A stretch of DNA of 64,000 nucleotides from Marinobacter alexandrii (GTDB lineage: Bacteria; Pseudomonadota; Gammaproteobacteria; Pseudomonadales; Oleiphilaceae), in contig NZ_SWKM01000012.1 of assembly GCF_005871205.1 (NCBI RefSeq), forward strand, positions 806,001-870,000, read 5' to 3'. Under the pieces are notes generated by a model. The model was given only the letters and a program-made list of their open reading frames with translations, was not told the DNA's origin and searched no databases. How positions within the stretch are numbered: the stretch's first letter is position 1; each line of letters starts with the position of its first letter. Positions 54,528-63,248 of the stretch are shown piece after piece. Position numbers and translations under genes: made by a program.

Positions 54528-54571
54528 CGAGGGCACCAACATTTCGCAACTTGAAACAGATGGTGCTCTCG
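54528..54571 (-). terminator. Long hairpin between the two small secreted-protein genes
   Basis: CGAGGGCACCA (54528-54538) and TGGTGCTCTCG (54561-54571) pair over 11 positions with one G-U, across a 22-nt loop. It begins about 30 bp past the stop of the upstream small gene on minus. No T tail is present, so termination efficiency is uncertain. Confidence 0.45.
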
Positions 54572-54599
54572 TTTCCTTGAGTTAACTTGGCCGCAGGCT

Positions 54600-54887
54600 T
54601 CACCCTGCGGTATTTTTCTCTTTCTTTTTCAAGGCTCTATGGTACGCGTGGCCTTCCTCGGTGCCGATCATTTGTCGGCGCGCCTCCATGCCAATTTCAG
54701 ACATGCCGTAGCGCGTCATCTCTTTGTGTAGCCGTTCCAGGTCTTTATTGCTGAGGATTTTTTCAAAGGAGTTCTTGTCTCTAGTCGCATCGCGTGTGGC
54801 GTCCATGCTATCGCTTGATAACATGTTGCCAGCGAGTGCATATGTTGAAAGAGTAACTGATCCAATAAATAAAAGTAGACTTTTCAT
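54600..54887 (-). CDS. Small secreted charged protein of the copper block
   Basis: I do not recognise this 95-residue protein. It has a signal peptide (MKSLLLFIGSVTLSTYALA) and a mature highly charged helical part with a DATR-DATR duplication, several Met and His residues (MSEIGMEARRQMIGTEEGHAYH) and a Lys-rich end. GGAG precedes the ATG at good distance. A TTCAG direct-repeat box lies 47-63 bp upstream in the same orientation, so it is probably induced with the copper genes. Confidence 0.75.
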   Translation of the reverse strand: MKSLLLFIGSVTLSTYALAGNMLSSDSMDATRDATRDKNSFEKILSNKDLERLHKEMTRYGMSEIGMEARRQMIGTEEGHAYHRALKKKEKNTAG

Positions 54888-54933
54888 AATCGAAATCTCC
54901 TGTTTGGTTGTCGATTCTATTTAATCATTGGTT

Positions 54934-54950
54934 TCTGAAATGGCCCTGAA
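54934..54950 (-). promoter_or_regulatory. TTCAG direct-repeat box 4
   Basis: On the minus strand TTCAGG-N5-TTCAGA (54945-54950 and 54934-54939) keeps the 11-bp period. It lies in the divergent AT-rich region between the small secreted-protein gene and the cus operon, and a TTAAAT -10-like element follows on minus. It may also serve the plus-strand cus genes. Confidence 0.68.
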
Positions 54951-55114
54951 AAAATGCAATAGATAATATTTTGTTTGCGAGTAGTAACGAAATTTTTCAG
55001 TATAAAATGTTAGGTTTGTGAAAAAAGTTATGATGTTTTGGGGAGGGTAAAGTTTGGGGTTGAACTTGCGCGTGAAGTACATGCCTCCAATTTGATAAAT
55101 CTGCACTCGCTACA

Positions 55115-55615
55115 GTGTACTTGCAGGGCGAAAAGGCGGACAAAGTGCTTGACCTGTGCGGTAGATTAGCCTTAGTGTTCGTCGACAAATCGGAGCCTCA
55201 AGCAACTGAGTCACTTAATTTGCCTCATGTCGTTATCCATAAAGCTGTTGTTCACCTGCTACTGTTAGCAATGGTGATGCATCCCTTGTTTGCTTTTGGG
55301 TTGGTTTCTGTGGAATCAGAGCAGACGCTGTCTCCGATCATGTCCGTGATGGATATGGGTGACTGTAATGCGGGCGCTCAAAACGACGGTGCATCTGCGC
55401 AACAAGCTATAGCCTGCAATGACATGGCTCCAGCGGATTGTACTTTCGCCGCAAATGTCGGCAGCTGTGGTTCTGGCTTGTCTGCTCTGTTTCTCCATAA
55501 TCCCGCAGTACCATCGTCGTCATTTTCTGGCACCAATTCTCTTTATTCCCACGATCGCTATCTCAGCATCATCCTCGATACCCTCACACCACCCCCCAAT
55601 TCCTCAAAAGCCTGA
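55115..55615 (+). CDS. Cys/Met-containing secreted or anchored protein ahead of cusB
   Basis: I do not recognise this protein. The open frame is up to 166 residues from a GTG, but the true start is uncertain; no strong ribosome binding site is seen. One hydrophobic helix (VVHLLLLAMVMHPLFAFGLV, about residues 45-65) is followed by a Met/Cys-containing stretch (SVMDMGDCNAG, IACNDMAPADCTF, VGSCGSG) suited to metal binding. Small proteins with a signal helix and Met/Cys patches often precede cus-type operons. It ends 80 bp before cusB. Confidence 0.55.
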   Translation: MYLQGEKADKVLDLCGRLALVFVDKSEPQATESLNLPHVVIHKAVVHLLLLAMVMHPLFAFGLVSVESEQTLSPIMSVMDMGDCNAGAQNDGASAQQAIACNDMAPADCTFAANVGSCGSGLSALFLHNPAVPSSSFSGTNSLYSHDRYLSIILDTLTPPPNSSKA

Positions 55616-55631
55616 ACTGAGTCTTTAATTT

Positions 55632-55666
55632 GCACGTTCAGTTGGCCCCGTGGGCGGCGAACGTGC
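55632..55666 (+). other. Hairpin between the small protein gene and cusB
   Basis: GCACGTTC (55632-55639) and GAACGTGC (55659-55666) are perfect 8-bp arms around a 19-nt GC-rich loop, 30 bp before the cusB ATG. No T tail follows. It may modulate read-through or mRNA processing, or mark an inverted-repeat binding site. Confidence 0.55.
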
Positions 55667-55695
55667 GCTCATAAGCTTTAAACGAGGAAACATCA

Positions 55696-57192
55696 ATGCG
55701 CATTGCCCTGGTGGCGATAGTGATCGCTATCGGCTTTGGTCTTGGCTGGCTGGCCAGTCAGCAAACCATGCCGATGTCCGAGTCAGCCGGTTCTGGCAAC
55801 CCTGCTGAGGAATCATCTGATAGTAAGCCCTTGTACTGGGTTGCACCCATGGATGCCAACTACCGCCGTGACAAGCCCGGCAAGTCTCCCATGGGAATGG
55901 ATCTGGTGCCGGTTTACGCGGAGGAAAATGGCGGAAGGGACGACGGCGGGGTGAAGATAAGCTCCGCTGTCCGGGCCAATCTGGGGGTTAAAACTCAGGC
56001 GGTGTCCCGGGGTGCGGTTTCTGTCCCGGTCCGAACCGTGGGCTACGTCACCGACGATGAAGACCAATTGATCCACGTTCACAGCCGCATTGCCGGCTGG
56101 GTCGAGGTGCTGCACGTGCGCTCACTGGGGGAAGAGGTTAACCGTGGTGAGCCGCTGTATGAGATCTATTCACCGGAGTTGGTGAATGCCCAGCAGGAAT
56201 TCCTGATGTCTGATCGCCTTAGGCGGGGGGCAGAGGCGACAGCGAGCGGCGGAAAGCTGCGCGCCCTGGGCATGACGGATAGCCAGATTGCCAACCTGAA
56301 AAAAACCGGAAAAGTGCGTGAACGCATCACCGTGTTTGCCCCCGGTTCTGGCTATGTGGCCGCCTTGCCCGCCCGTGCGGGTATGTACGTGCGCCCGGAT
56401 ACCGAAATCATGGCCATTGGCAGCCGCGATACGGTGTGGGTGATCGCCGAGTTTTTCGAACGTCAGTCCGGGCTGGTCATGGCCGGCCAGGCCGTTGAAT
56501 TTGCCACACCATCCATGCCGGGCACCCGTTGGGAAGCCACCATTGATTACGTCTATCCGGAGCTGGATGCGAAGATGCGGACTCTGCGGGCTCGGGTGCG
56601 CGTCCCCAATCCCGATGGCGAACTGCGCCCCAACATGTTCGTGAATCTCACCATGGACGCTCCAATCGGTGAGGACCTGCTTACCATCCCGCGCCCGGCA
56701 CTCATACAGCGAAGTGATAGTCAGCATGTGTTGCTGGTAGAGGGTGACGGCTACTTTCGTCCGGTACCGGTCAAGACCGGCCAGGAAGCCGGAGGACGGG
56801 TGGTCATTCGCGAGGGGCTGAAAGAAGGCCAGCAGGTGGTGGTGTCTGCCCAGTTCCTGATCGATTCAGAAACCAGCCTTGAGGCCGCCATGCTGCGACT
56901 GGAACCCGAGAAGCAGAACACTACCGGCATGACCGATACGGACAACTCTGCGCCCGAGCTGTTTGAAGCCACTGGCCGGATTACAGAGCTGGATACCGAG
57001 AATGCTTCAGTCACGTTGGATCACGGCCCGATAGCCGACCTTGGCTGGCCGGCCATGACGATGGCGTTTGATCTTGCCGAATCCGTCGAAACGGGTGCAT
57101 TGGCCACCGATCAGACTGTCACCTTTGGATTCCGCGAGACGCCGGAAGGCTATCTCGTGGAACGCATCGAACCTGCGCAAGACGCGCAATAA
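55696..57192 (+). CDS. cusB: CusB-type periplasmic adaptor fused to a CusF-like domain
   Basis: This 498-residue membrane-fusion protein belongs to a heavy-metal RND efflux pump. An N-terminal membrane anchor (IALVAIVIAIGFGLGWLA) is followed by the heavy-metal-binding motif APMDANYRRDKPGKSPMGMDLVPVY (a CusB-type variant without Cys), the lipoyl and helical hairpin region (VHSRIAGWVEVLHVRSLGEEV) and beta-barrel domains. Residues from about 415 form an extra CusF-like domain (SVTLDHGPIADLGWPAMTMAF) with the His, Trp and Met residues that bind Cu(I) or Ag(I). A free CusF follows. Confidence 0.93.
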   Translation: MRIALVAIVIAIGFGLGWLASQQTMPMSESAGSGNPAEESSDSKPLYWVAPMDANYRRDKPGKSPMGMDLVPVYAEENGGRDDGGVKISSAVRANLGVKTQAVSRGAVSVPVRTVGYVTDDEDQLIHVHSRIAGWVEVLHVRSLGEEVNRGEPLYEIYSPELVNAQQEFLMSDRLRRGAEATASGGKLRALGMTDSQIANLKKTGKVRERITVFAPGSGYVAALPARAGMYVRPDTEIMAIGSRDTVWVIAEFFERQSGLVMAGQAVEFATPSMPGTRWEATIDYVYPELDAKMRTLRARVRVPNPDGELRPNMFVNLTMDAPIGEDLLTIPRPALIQRSDSQHVLLVEGDGYFRPVPVKTGQEAGGRVVIREGLKEGQQVVVSAQFLIDSETSLEAAMLRLEPEKQNTTGMTDTDNSAPELFEATGRITELDTENASVTLDHGPIADLGWPAMTMAFDLAESVETGALATDQTVTFGFRETPEGYLVERIEPAQDAQ

Positions 57193-57207
57193 CCACTGGA
57201 GAAAACC

Positions 57208-57549
57208 ATGAAACTGAAAACCCTGATGACGGCTGTTGTGTTCGGATTGTCTCTGGGGCCTGCTCTGGCCGCGGCCGATAACAACATGGGCTCGATGTCC
57301 GGCATGGACACCAAAGAGTCCGCTGGCCCGGTCCAGAGCCGGGGTGTGATCACCGCGATCAGCACCGAAAAACGCAAAGTAACACTGAGGCATGAGCCCA
57401 TTCCTGAGCTGAACTGGCCGAGCATGACCATGGGCTTTTCCGTGGCTTCCGAGGTGGACCTGAACGGACTGAGCAAGGACGACGCCGTGGCCTTCACCCT
57501 GACGCCCGCTGGCAAGGGCCAGCAAGTGACTTCGATCAGTAAACAGTAG
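57208..57549 (+). CDS. cusF: CusF-type periplasmic copper chaperone
   Basis: This 113-residue periplasmic protein has a signal peptide (to about GPALAA) and a Met-rich spacer (NNMGSMSGMDTK). A CusF beta-barrel follows with the Cu(I)-binding residues in HEPIPELNWPSMTM: His, the capping Trp and two Met. It passes Cu(I) or Ag(I) to the CusCBA pump. It starts 15 bp after cusB and precedes cusA. Confidence 0.95.
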   Translation: MKLKTLMTAVVFGLSLGPALAAADNNMGSMSGMDTKESAGPVQSRGVITAISTEKRKVTLRHEPIPELNWPSMTMGFSVASEVDLNGLSKDDAVAFTLTPAGKGQQVTSISKQ

Positions 57550-57609
57550 CGATAGCCCGGGGGCGGCCATTGTAGTCGCCCCCGGCCATCACCAAACCGG
57601 ATTCAGCTC

Positions 57610-60600
57610 ATGATTAACGCCATTATCCAGTGGTCGCTTCATAACCGTTTTTTTGTGTTGCTCGCCACCCTCATCCTGACGGGGTGGGGGTTCTACTCCG
57701 TCAGGGAAACACCCATTGACGCCATACCGGACCTGTCGGATGTGCAGGTAATCGTCAAAACCCCCTATCCGGGCCAGGCACCCCAGGTGGTGGAAGACCA
57801 GGTGACCTATCCCCTGACCACCGCCATGCTGTCGGTGCCGGGCGCCAAGACGGTTCGGGGTTATTCCTTCTTTGGCGATTCCTTTGTCTATGTGATTTTC
57901 GATGACAATACCGACCTGTACTGGGCTCGCTCCCGGGTACTGGAGTACCTGAGCCAGGTGGCCGGGCAATTGCCCGATGCCGCCAAACCAGAGCTGGGGC
58001 CGGATGCTACCGGCGTTGGCTGGGTATACTCCTACGCCCTGGTGGACCGCATCGGTCAGCATGATCTTTCGGAACTGCGGGCTATTCAGGACTGGTTCCT
58101 GAAGTTTGAATTGCAGACCGTGCCCGGTGTGTCCGAGGTGGCCAGCGTTGGCGGCATGGTCAAGCAATACCAGGTGGTGGTGAATCCGGACCGACTGAGA
58201 GCCCACAACATCACGCTGCAGCGCATTCATGCCGCCATCAACAGCGCCAACCAGGAAACCGGCGCCTCCGTGGTGGAGATGGCCGAGGCGGAATACATGG
58301 TACGGGTTACCGGCTATCTGCAGAACGAAGATGACCTGCGCCATGTACCTCTAGGTGTTAGCGATAACGGCAAGCCCTTGTTGCTGAAGGATGTGGCAGA
58401 TATCCAGTTAGGGCCCCAGATACGTCGGGGTATCGCCGAACTGAATGGCGAAGGCGAGGTGGCCGGTGGCATCGTGGTAATGCGCTTCGGCGAAAACGCA
58501 CTGGCAACCATTGAGGGGGTTAAACAACGGCTTGAGGATATCAAAGCCAGCCTCCCCGATGGCGTAGAAGTCGTGCCTACCTATGATCGCTCCACGCTGA
58601 TCAACAACGCTGTGGACAACCTGTATGGGAAGCTGCTGCAGGAATTCCTGGTGGTCATCCTGATCTGCGCGGTATTCCTGTTTCACCTTCGCTCCTCTCT
58701 GGTGGTCATCGTCAGCCTGCCGGTGGGTATCCTCGCGGCGTTTGTGGTGATGCACGCCCAGGGCATTAACGCCAACATCATGTCCCTCGGTGGTATTGCC
58801 ATTGCCATCGGCGCCATGGTGGACGGGGCCATAGTGATGGTGGAGAACGTCCATAAACACATGGAGCGAACCCCGCTGACACCGCAAAACCGATGGGCCG
58901 TCATGTCACGGGCCGCTGGTGAGGTGGGGCCGGCGCTGTTTTTCTCACTGATGATCATCACCGTGAGCTTTCTGCCGGTCTTCACCCTGGAAGCTCAGGA
59001 GGGCAAGCTCTTCGCGCCGCTGGCGTTCACCAAGACCTACGCCATGGCAGCCGCTGCGGGGCTGGCCATTACCCTGGTGCCGGTGCTGATGGGCTATTTC
59101 ATTCGTGGCAAGGTATTGCCTGAGCATCGCAACCCCATCAACCGACTGCTGATCGCCCTGTACCGACCGATTATCGGCTGGGCTTTGCGACGGCCGGCAT
59201 TGATGCTTGCCGGAGGCCTGGTGGTGCTGATCATCGGCTTCTGGCCGGCCAACAAGCTGGGCAGTGAATTCATGCCGCCTCTGGATGAGGGGGATCTGAT
59301 GTATATGCCCACCACCTATCCCGGCATTTCCATTGGCAAGGCCCGGCAGATTCTGCAACAGACCGACAAGCTGATTGCCAGTATTCCGGAAGTGGAGACC
59401 GTGTTCGGCAAAATCGGCCGCGCCGATACGGCCACCGATCCTGCCCCGCTGACCATGATTGAAACCTTTATCCAGTTCAAACCAAGGGACCAGTGGCGAC
59501 CCGGCGTGACGCCGGAATCCCTGCGCCGGGAACTGGACAGGACCGTCCGACTTCCGGGCCTCACTAACGCCTGGGTCATGCCCATCAAAACCCGCATTGA
59601 CATGCTCTCCACCGGCATCAAGACCCCGGTGGGCATCAAGGTGGCCGGCCCTGACTTGGCAGTGATCCAGGGTATAGGGGAAGAGCTCGAGCGGGTGTTG
59701 ACTGACATACCCGGCACAGCCTCAGCGTTTTCAGAGCGGGTGGCCGGAGGACGTTATATCAAGGTGGATATACAGCGCGAGGCTGCCGCTCGTTTCGGGC
59801 TGAATATCGCAGACATTCAATCGGTCGTACGCACCGCGATTGGCGGCATGAACGTGGCCAGCACGGTGGAGGGTCTGGAGCGCTATCCCATCAATCTGCG
59901 CTATCCCCAGGGTTACCGGGATTCGGTGAAGCAGATGCGCCTGCTGCCGATGGTGACACCCAACGGCCAGCGTATCGCGCTGGCGGATGTGGCGGATATC
60001 CGGATCGACAAGGGGCCGCCCATGATCAAGTCGGAAAACGCCCGTATCAATGGCTGGACTCTAGTGGATATCGAGGGCCGGGATCTGGGCAGTTGGGTAA
60101 GGGAGGCGCAGTCCGTGGTGCAGAAACAGATCGATCTGCCCGCCGGCTATTCTCTGGCCTGGTCCGGCCAATATGAGTACATGCAGCGTGCCAAGGAACG
60201 CCTGACGCTGGTGGTCCCGCTGACCTTGGCGATCATCATCATCCTGTTGTACCTGAACTTCCGCAACCTGACAGAGGTGGGCATTATCCTCGGCACCCTG
60301 CCATTCGGCATGATCGGCGGAATCTGGCTGATGTATCTGCTGGGTTACAACCTGTCCGTGGCTGTGGCCGTCGGTTTTATTGCCCTGGCCGGAGTCGCGG
60401 TGGAAATCGGTGTACTGATGCTGGTGTACCTGAACCAGTCCCTGCACAACGCTTTGGAGACCGTTGATCATCAGCCCGGGAAACTGTCGGCTGATGCCCT
60501 GCGCCAGGCCATCAGCCACGGGGCTGCGCAACGGGTGCGTCCGATCATGATGACCTTCGCGGCCATTGTAGCTGGCCTGGTGCCCATCATGCTGGGTAGT

Positions 60601-60756
60601 GGCACCGGCTCGGAAGTAATGCAACGCATCGCCGGCCCGATGATCGGTGGCATGGTCACCACGTTGATCCTGACCCTGCTGCTGATTCCGGTGATTTTCT
60701 ATCTCTGGCAGCGCACCCGTTTGAAAAAGCTTGCCCAAAAAGGAGCGATCCAATGA
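57610..60756 (+). CDS. cusA: CusA-type heavy-metal RND efflux pump
   Basis: This 1048-residue inner-membrane RND transporter of the HME group exports Cu(I) or Ag(I) by proton antiport. It has 12 helices and two large periplasmic loops. The proton-relay motif GAMVDGAIVMVEN with its Asp and Glu lies in helix 4. The N-terminus FFVLLATLILTGWGFYSVRETPIDAIPDLSD is typical of the monovalent-metal branch. Length is standard. Its stop overlaps the next gene start (ATGA), so the outer-membrane component is coupled. Confidence 0.95.
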   Translation: MINAIIQWSLHNRFFVLLATLILTGWGFYSVRETPIDAIPDLSDVQVIVKTPYPGQAPQVVEDQVTYPLTTAMLSVPGAKTVRGYSFFGDSFVYVIFDDNTDLYWARSRVLEYLSQVAGQLPDAAKPELGPDATGVGWVYSYALVDRIGQHDLSELRAIQDWFLKFELQTVPGVSEVASVGGMVKQYQVVVNPDRLRAHNITLQRIHAAINSANQETGASVVEMAEAEYMVRVTGYLQNEDDLRHVPLGVSDNGKPLLLKDVADIQLGPQIRRGIAELNGEGEVAGGIVVMRFGENALATIEGVKQRLEDIKASLPDGVEVVPTYDRSTLINNAVDNLYGKLLQEFLVVILICAVFLFHLRSSLVVIVSLPVGILAAFVVMHAQGINANIMSLGGIAIAIGAMVDGAIVMVENVHKHMERTPLTPQNRWAVMSRAAGEVGPALFFSLMIITVSFLPVFTLEAQEGKLFAPLAFTKTYAMAAAAGLAITLVPVLMGYFIRGKVLPEHRNPINRLLIALYRPIIGWALRRPALMLAGGLVVLIIGFWPANKLGSEFMPPLDEGDLMYMPTTYPGISIGKARQILQQTDKLIASIPEVETVFGKIGRADTATDPAPLTMIETFIQFKPRDQWRPGVTPESLRRELDRTVRLPGLTNAWVMPIKTRIDMLSTGIKTPVGIKVAGPDLAVIQGIGEELERVLTDIPGTASAFSERVAGGRYIKVDIQREAAARFGLNIADIQSVVRTAIGGMNVASTVEGLERYPINLRYPQGYRDSVKQMRLLPMVTPNGQRIALADVADIRIDKGPPMIKSENARINGWTLVDIEGRDLGSWVREAQSVVQKQIDLPAGYSLAWSGQYEYMQRAKERLTLVVPLTLAIIIILLYLNFRNLTEVGIILGTLPFGMIGGIWLMYLLGYNLSVAVAVGFIALAGVAVEIGVLMLVYLNQSLHNALETVDHQPGKLSADALRQAISHGAAQRVRPIMMTFAAIVAGLVPIMLGSGTGSEVMQRIAGPMIGGMVTTLILTLLLIPVIFYLWQRTRLKKLAQKGAIQ

Positions 60757-61976
60757 TTCGACGCCTTGGAATTCAGGCAACTCTGGCGGCATTCATCGCA
60801 CTTTCGATGCCGGCTGTGGCAGAAACCCGTGAAACGTTGGAGCAATGGATTGCGGAGGCGCTGGCCAACAACGCCTCCCTGAGTGCGCAGCAGGCCGCAA
60901 TCGAGGCAGCGGAGGCGGACGTGGAAGGTTCAGATGCCTGGGCTGACCCTGTCGTCAAGTACGGCATTGCACCCGAAACGCTTGAAGGTCCCAATATGGT
61001 CGGGCACCGATTTGAAGTCAGTCAAAAACTGCCGTGGCCGGATCAGCTATCGGCGTCCCGTGGCGCCTCGGAGGCGGGCGTGCGTGCTGCAAGACAGGAC
61101 ACCCTGTGGCAGACAAGGAAACTGACCGCCTCCGTTAAGGAGGCCTATGCCCGCTTATGGTATTCGGCCCAGGCTATTGAGTTGCATCACGAGACCCGCG
61201 CCCTGGTGGAACAATTAGCGGACATAACCCGGCAAAGACTGGAATACGGCGAAGGTACCCAGAGCGAGTTGCTCAGGATAGAAACGGAACTGGATACTCT
61301 GGATGCGCAACTGGTTGAGCTTCAGGCTGAACAGGGTCGCCTCTCCGCCAGCCTGATTCCTTTATTGGGGCGTCGCCCGCAACCATCCGAGCTGGTGTTG
61401 CCCGTGCCTCCCCGCATGCCAATGGTGGCGGATATCCCCGTGGAAACCGATCACCCACTGGTTCAGGCCGCAGAGGCACGAACTGCAAAAGCCCAGGCCC
61501 GGCTGGATGCAGCGGAAGCCGACCGCAGGCCCACATTTACAGCCAGTGCAGGCTACAACAGCCTGTGGGCTGACGAAAGCAAGCGCTGGATGGTGGGCGT
61601 GGGCATTCAGATTCCGTTCAGCGGGCAACGACAGAACAGTGCCGTTCGCAGGGCCGCGGCCGAAGTCTCTCAGCGACAGTGGCAAACCACTCAGGCCCAC
61701 CGCGATTTGCTGGCGTCAATTGGTGATGTAAAGGCGTCCGTTCAGGCAGGCTACGGCCGCCTTGAAATTCTTGATCAGCGACATCTTCCCAACCAGAGCG
61801 CCCATTGGGAAGCCAGCCTGAACGAGCTGGCCAGCGGCACTGGCAGACTGGAAGATGCCATCAACAGCGCAAGACAGCTCACTGGCGTAAAGCTCACCCG
61901 GGAAGCGGTCATTCGCGACCTGTTTAGTGCCAGGGCTCGCTACGAAGCCCTGAAAATCACCGGTGTATCAAACTAA
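60753..61976 (+). CDS. cusC: TolC/CusC-type outer membrane efflux protein
   Basis: This 407-residue outer-membrane factor has a signal peptide (to about MPAVAE) and two repeats of long amphipathic helices (LEQWIAEALANNASLSAQQAAIEAAEADVEG; VKEAYARLWYSAQAIELHHETRALVEQLADITRQRLEYGEGTQSELLRIETEL in part). It forms the exit duct for CusBA. It is shorter than E. coli CusC and placed after cusA, as in many marine and Pseudomonas copper islands. The 4-bp overlap with cusA supports one operon. Confidence 0.9.
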   Translation: MIRRLGIQATLAAFIALSMPAVAETRETLEQWIAEALANNASLSAQQAAIEAAEADVEGSDAWADPVVKYGIAPETLEGPNMVGHRFEVSQKLPWPDQLSASRGASEAGVRAARQDTLWQTRKLTASVKEAYARLWYSAQAIELHHETRALVEQLADITRQRLEYGEGTQSELLRIETELDTLDAQLVELQAEQGRLSASLIPLLGRRPQPSELVLPVPPRMPMVADIPVETDHPLVQAAEARTAKAQARLDAAEADRRPTFTASAGYNSLWADESKRWMVGVGIQIPFSGQRQNSAVRRAAAEVSQRQWQTTQAHRDLLASIGDVKASVQAGYGRLEILDQRHLPNQSAHWEASLNELASGTGRLEDAINSARQLTGVKLTREAVIRDLFSARARYEALKITGVSN

Positions 61977-61989
61977 AAGGAGATTAACC

Positions 61990-62199
61990 ATGAAACTATT
62001 TTTGGTCGTGCTATCCACACTGATTCTGTTACCCGGGGTTGCGCTAGCGGCCCCCGAGAGTGGGTTCTGGGAGGCGTGCAATTCCATGATGTCTGGCATG
62101 GGCTGGATGATGCTGCCCATGATGATTATGCCGCTACTGCTGATCACGCTACTGGTGTTGGGCATCTTGGCACTGATCAAATACCTGCGAAATCGGTAA
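61990..62199 (+). CDS. Met-rich small membrane protein at the end of the cus operon
   Basis: This 69-residue protein has a signal-like N-terminal helix (MKLFLVVLSTLILLPGVALA), a Met-rich stretch (SMMSGMGWMMLPMMIMP) and a second hydrophobic helix ending in KYLRNR. Met clusters at a membrane interface suit Cu(I) binding. It follows cusC by 13 bp with AGGAG before the ATG. Small proteins of this kind often accompany copper pumps, but no function is established for this one. Confidence 0.75.
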   Translation: MKLFLVVLSTLILLPGVALAAPESGFWEACNSMMSGMGWMMLPMMIMPLLLITLLVLGILALIKYLRNR

Positions 62200-62220
62200 G
62201 CCCGGAGTTTAGTCAGGGCA

Positions 62221-62292
62221 TAAAAAAACCGGGTTGAATTCGGGATATGGAAAGCCTTATGGGTTAATAGCTTTCCATTTCTCAACCCGGTT
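62221..62292 (-). terminator. Two-tier terminator overlapping the end of the NHL gene
   Basis: The outer arms AACCGGGTTGA (62227-62237) and TCAACCCGGTT (62282-62292) enclose an inner stem ATGGAAAGC (62247-62255)/GCTTTCCAT (62270-62278). On minus the outer stem is followed by seven T residues. Part of both stems is coding: the NHL gene stop codon (62257-62259) sits in the inner loop. Confidence 0.85.
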
Positions 62293-63234
62293 GTCGGCAA
62301 AATTCACGCTCCACACCGCTCCATCACGGCCAACGTCAACCGCCATCGCTGTGTGGCCGGGGTTCTCAGGTGGCGTTCCGAATGCGGTGAGATAGTCGCC
62401 CCGAGCGGTGAATTTCTGGATCCGGTCATTGTAGAAGTCGGCCACAAAGACCTCACCGTTGGGCCCCAGGGCGATGGACGTTGTGGTTGTGAACCAGCCT
62501 TTGAACGGCCCGTAAAGGCCGATGGCGAAGGGGCCTCCCCACTTGCGCAGAAAGTCGCCCGTCGTATCGAAGGCCTGGACACGATTACCATAGCCATCGG
62601 CCACGTAGAGAGTCCCATCCTTGCCCAGCGCCACGTCGGTGGGATAGGTAAACTCGCCGGCACCCCTGCCAGTCTTCCCGGTTGTTCCCCACTGTTTGAC
62701 GAATGAGCCATCCGCTTTCAGATGTTGCACACGGTGATTGTAGAAATCGACCACGAACAGATCACCGTTGTCCGCTACGGCAACACCGCCCGGCGCATTG
62801 AACTGGCCGGGGCCCTTGCCGGGGCTGCCAATGGCACTCAGCGGCTCGCCAGCCAGGCTGAATACCTGAATCCGGTCGTTCATGTACTCGGGCACGTAGA
62901 GTTTGTCGTCGTGAATGGTCAGGTTCATGGGGCGCCCGAGCTCACCGATCCCATCGCCGGGTGTACCGAATTCACGCTTGAAGTGCCCCTGGTGATCGAA
63001 AACCTGAATGCGCCCGTTGCGGGCATCGGACACGAACACTTCGGTATCCGTTACGGCAATGCCCGTCGGGTCATCAAACTGCCCCGGGCCACTGCCTTTT
63101 TCACCCCAGGCAAGATTTAGCGAGTAGGGCGGTTCCTGGTTCCAGTTGATGGCTCCGCCCGCGCAGCCAAGCAGGGTGAGTGCTGCCACCAGCCCGAGCG
63201 TACTGTAGGCCAGCCATTTACCAACGTTTCTCAT
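62257..63234 (-). CDS. NHL-repeat lipoprotein
   Basis: This 325-residue lipoprotein has a signal peptide with lipobox LLGC. About six NHL beta-propeller repeats follow, recognisable by the repeating pattern GPGQFDDPTGIAV, VSDARNGRIQVFD, GPGQFNAPGGVAV, VVDFYNHRVQ and VADGYGNRVQAF. NHL propellers bind proteins or ligands; no catalytic residues are evident. It follows the outer-membrane protein gene by 14 bp on minus and converges on the cus operon. Its 3' end is built into the terminator. Confidence 0.88.
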   Translation of the reverse strand: MRNVGKWLAYSTLGLVAALTLLGCAGGAINWNQEPPYSLNLAWGEKGSGPGQFDDPTGIAVTDTEVFVSDARNGRIQVFDHQGHFKREFGTPGDGIGELGRPMNLTIHDDKLYVPEYMNDRIQVFSLAGEPLSAIGSPGKGPGQFNAPGGVAVADNGDLFVVDFYNHRVQHLKADGSFVKQWGTTGKTGRGAGEFTYPTDVALGKDGTLYVADGYGNRVQAFDTTGDFLRKWGGPFAIGLYGPFKGWFTTTTSIALGPNGEVFVADFYNDRIQKFTARGDYLTAFGTPPENPGHTAMAVDVGRDGAVWSVNFADNRVEKWKAINP

Positions 63235-63248
63235 AATGTCCTCAACCC

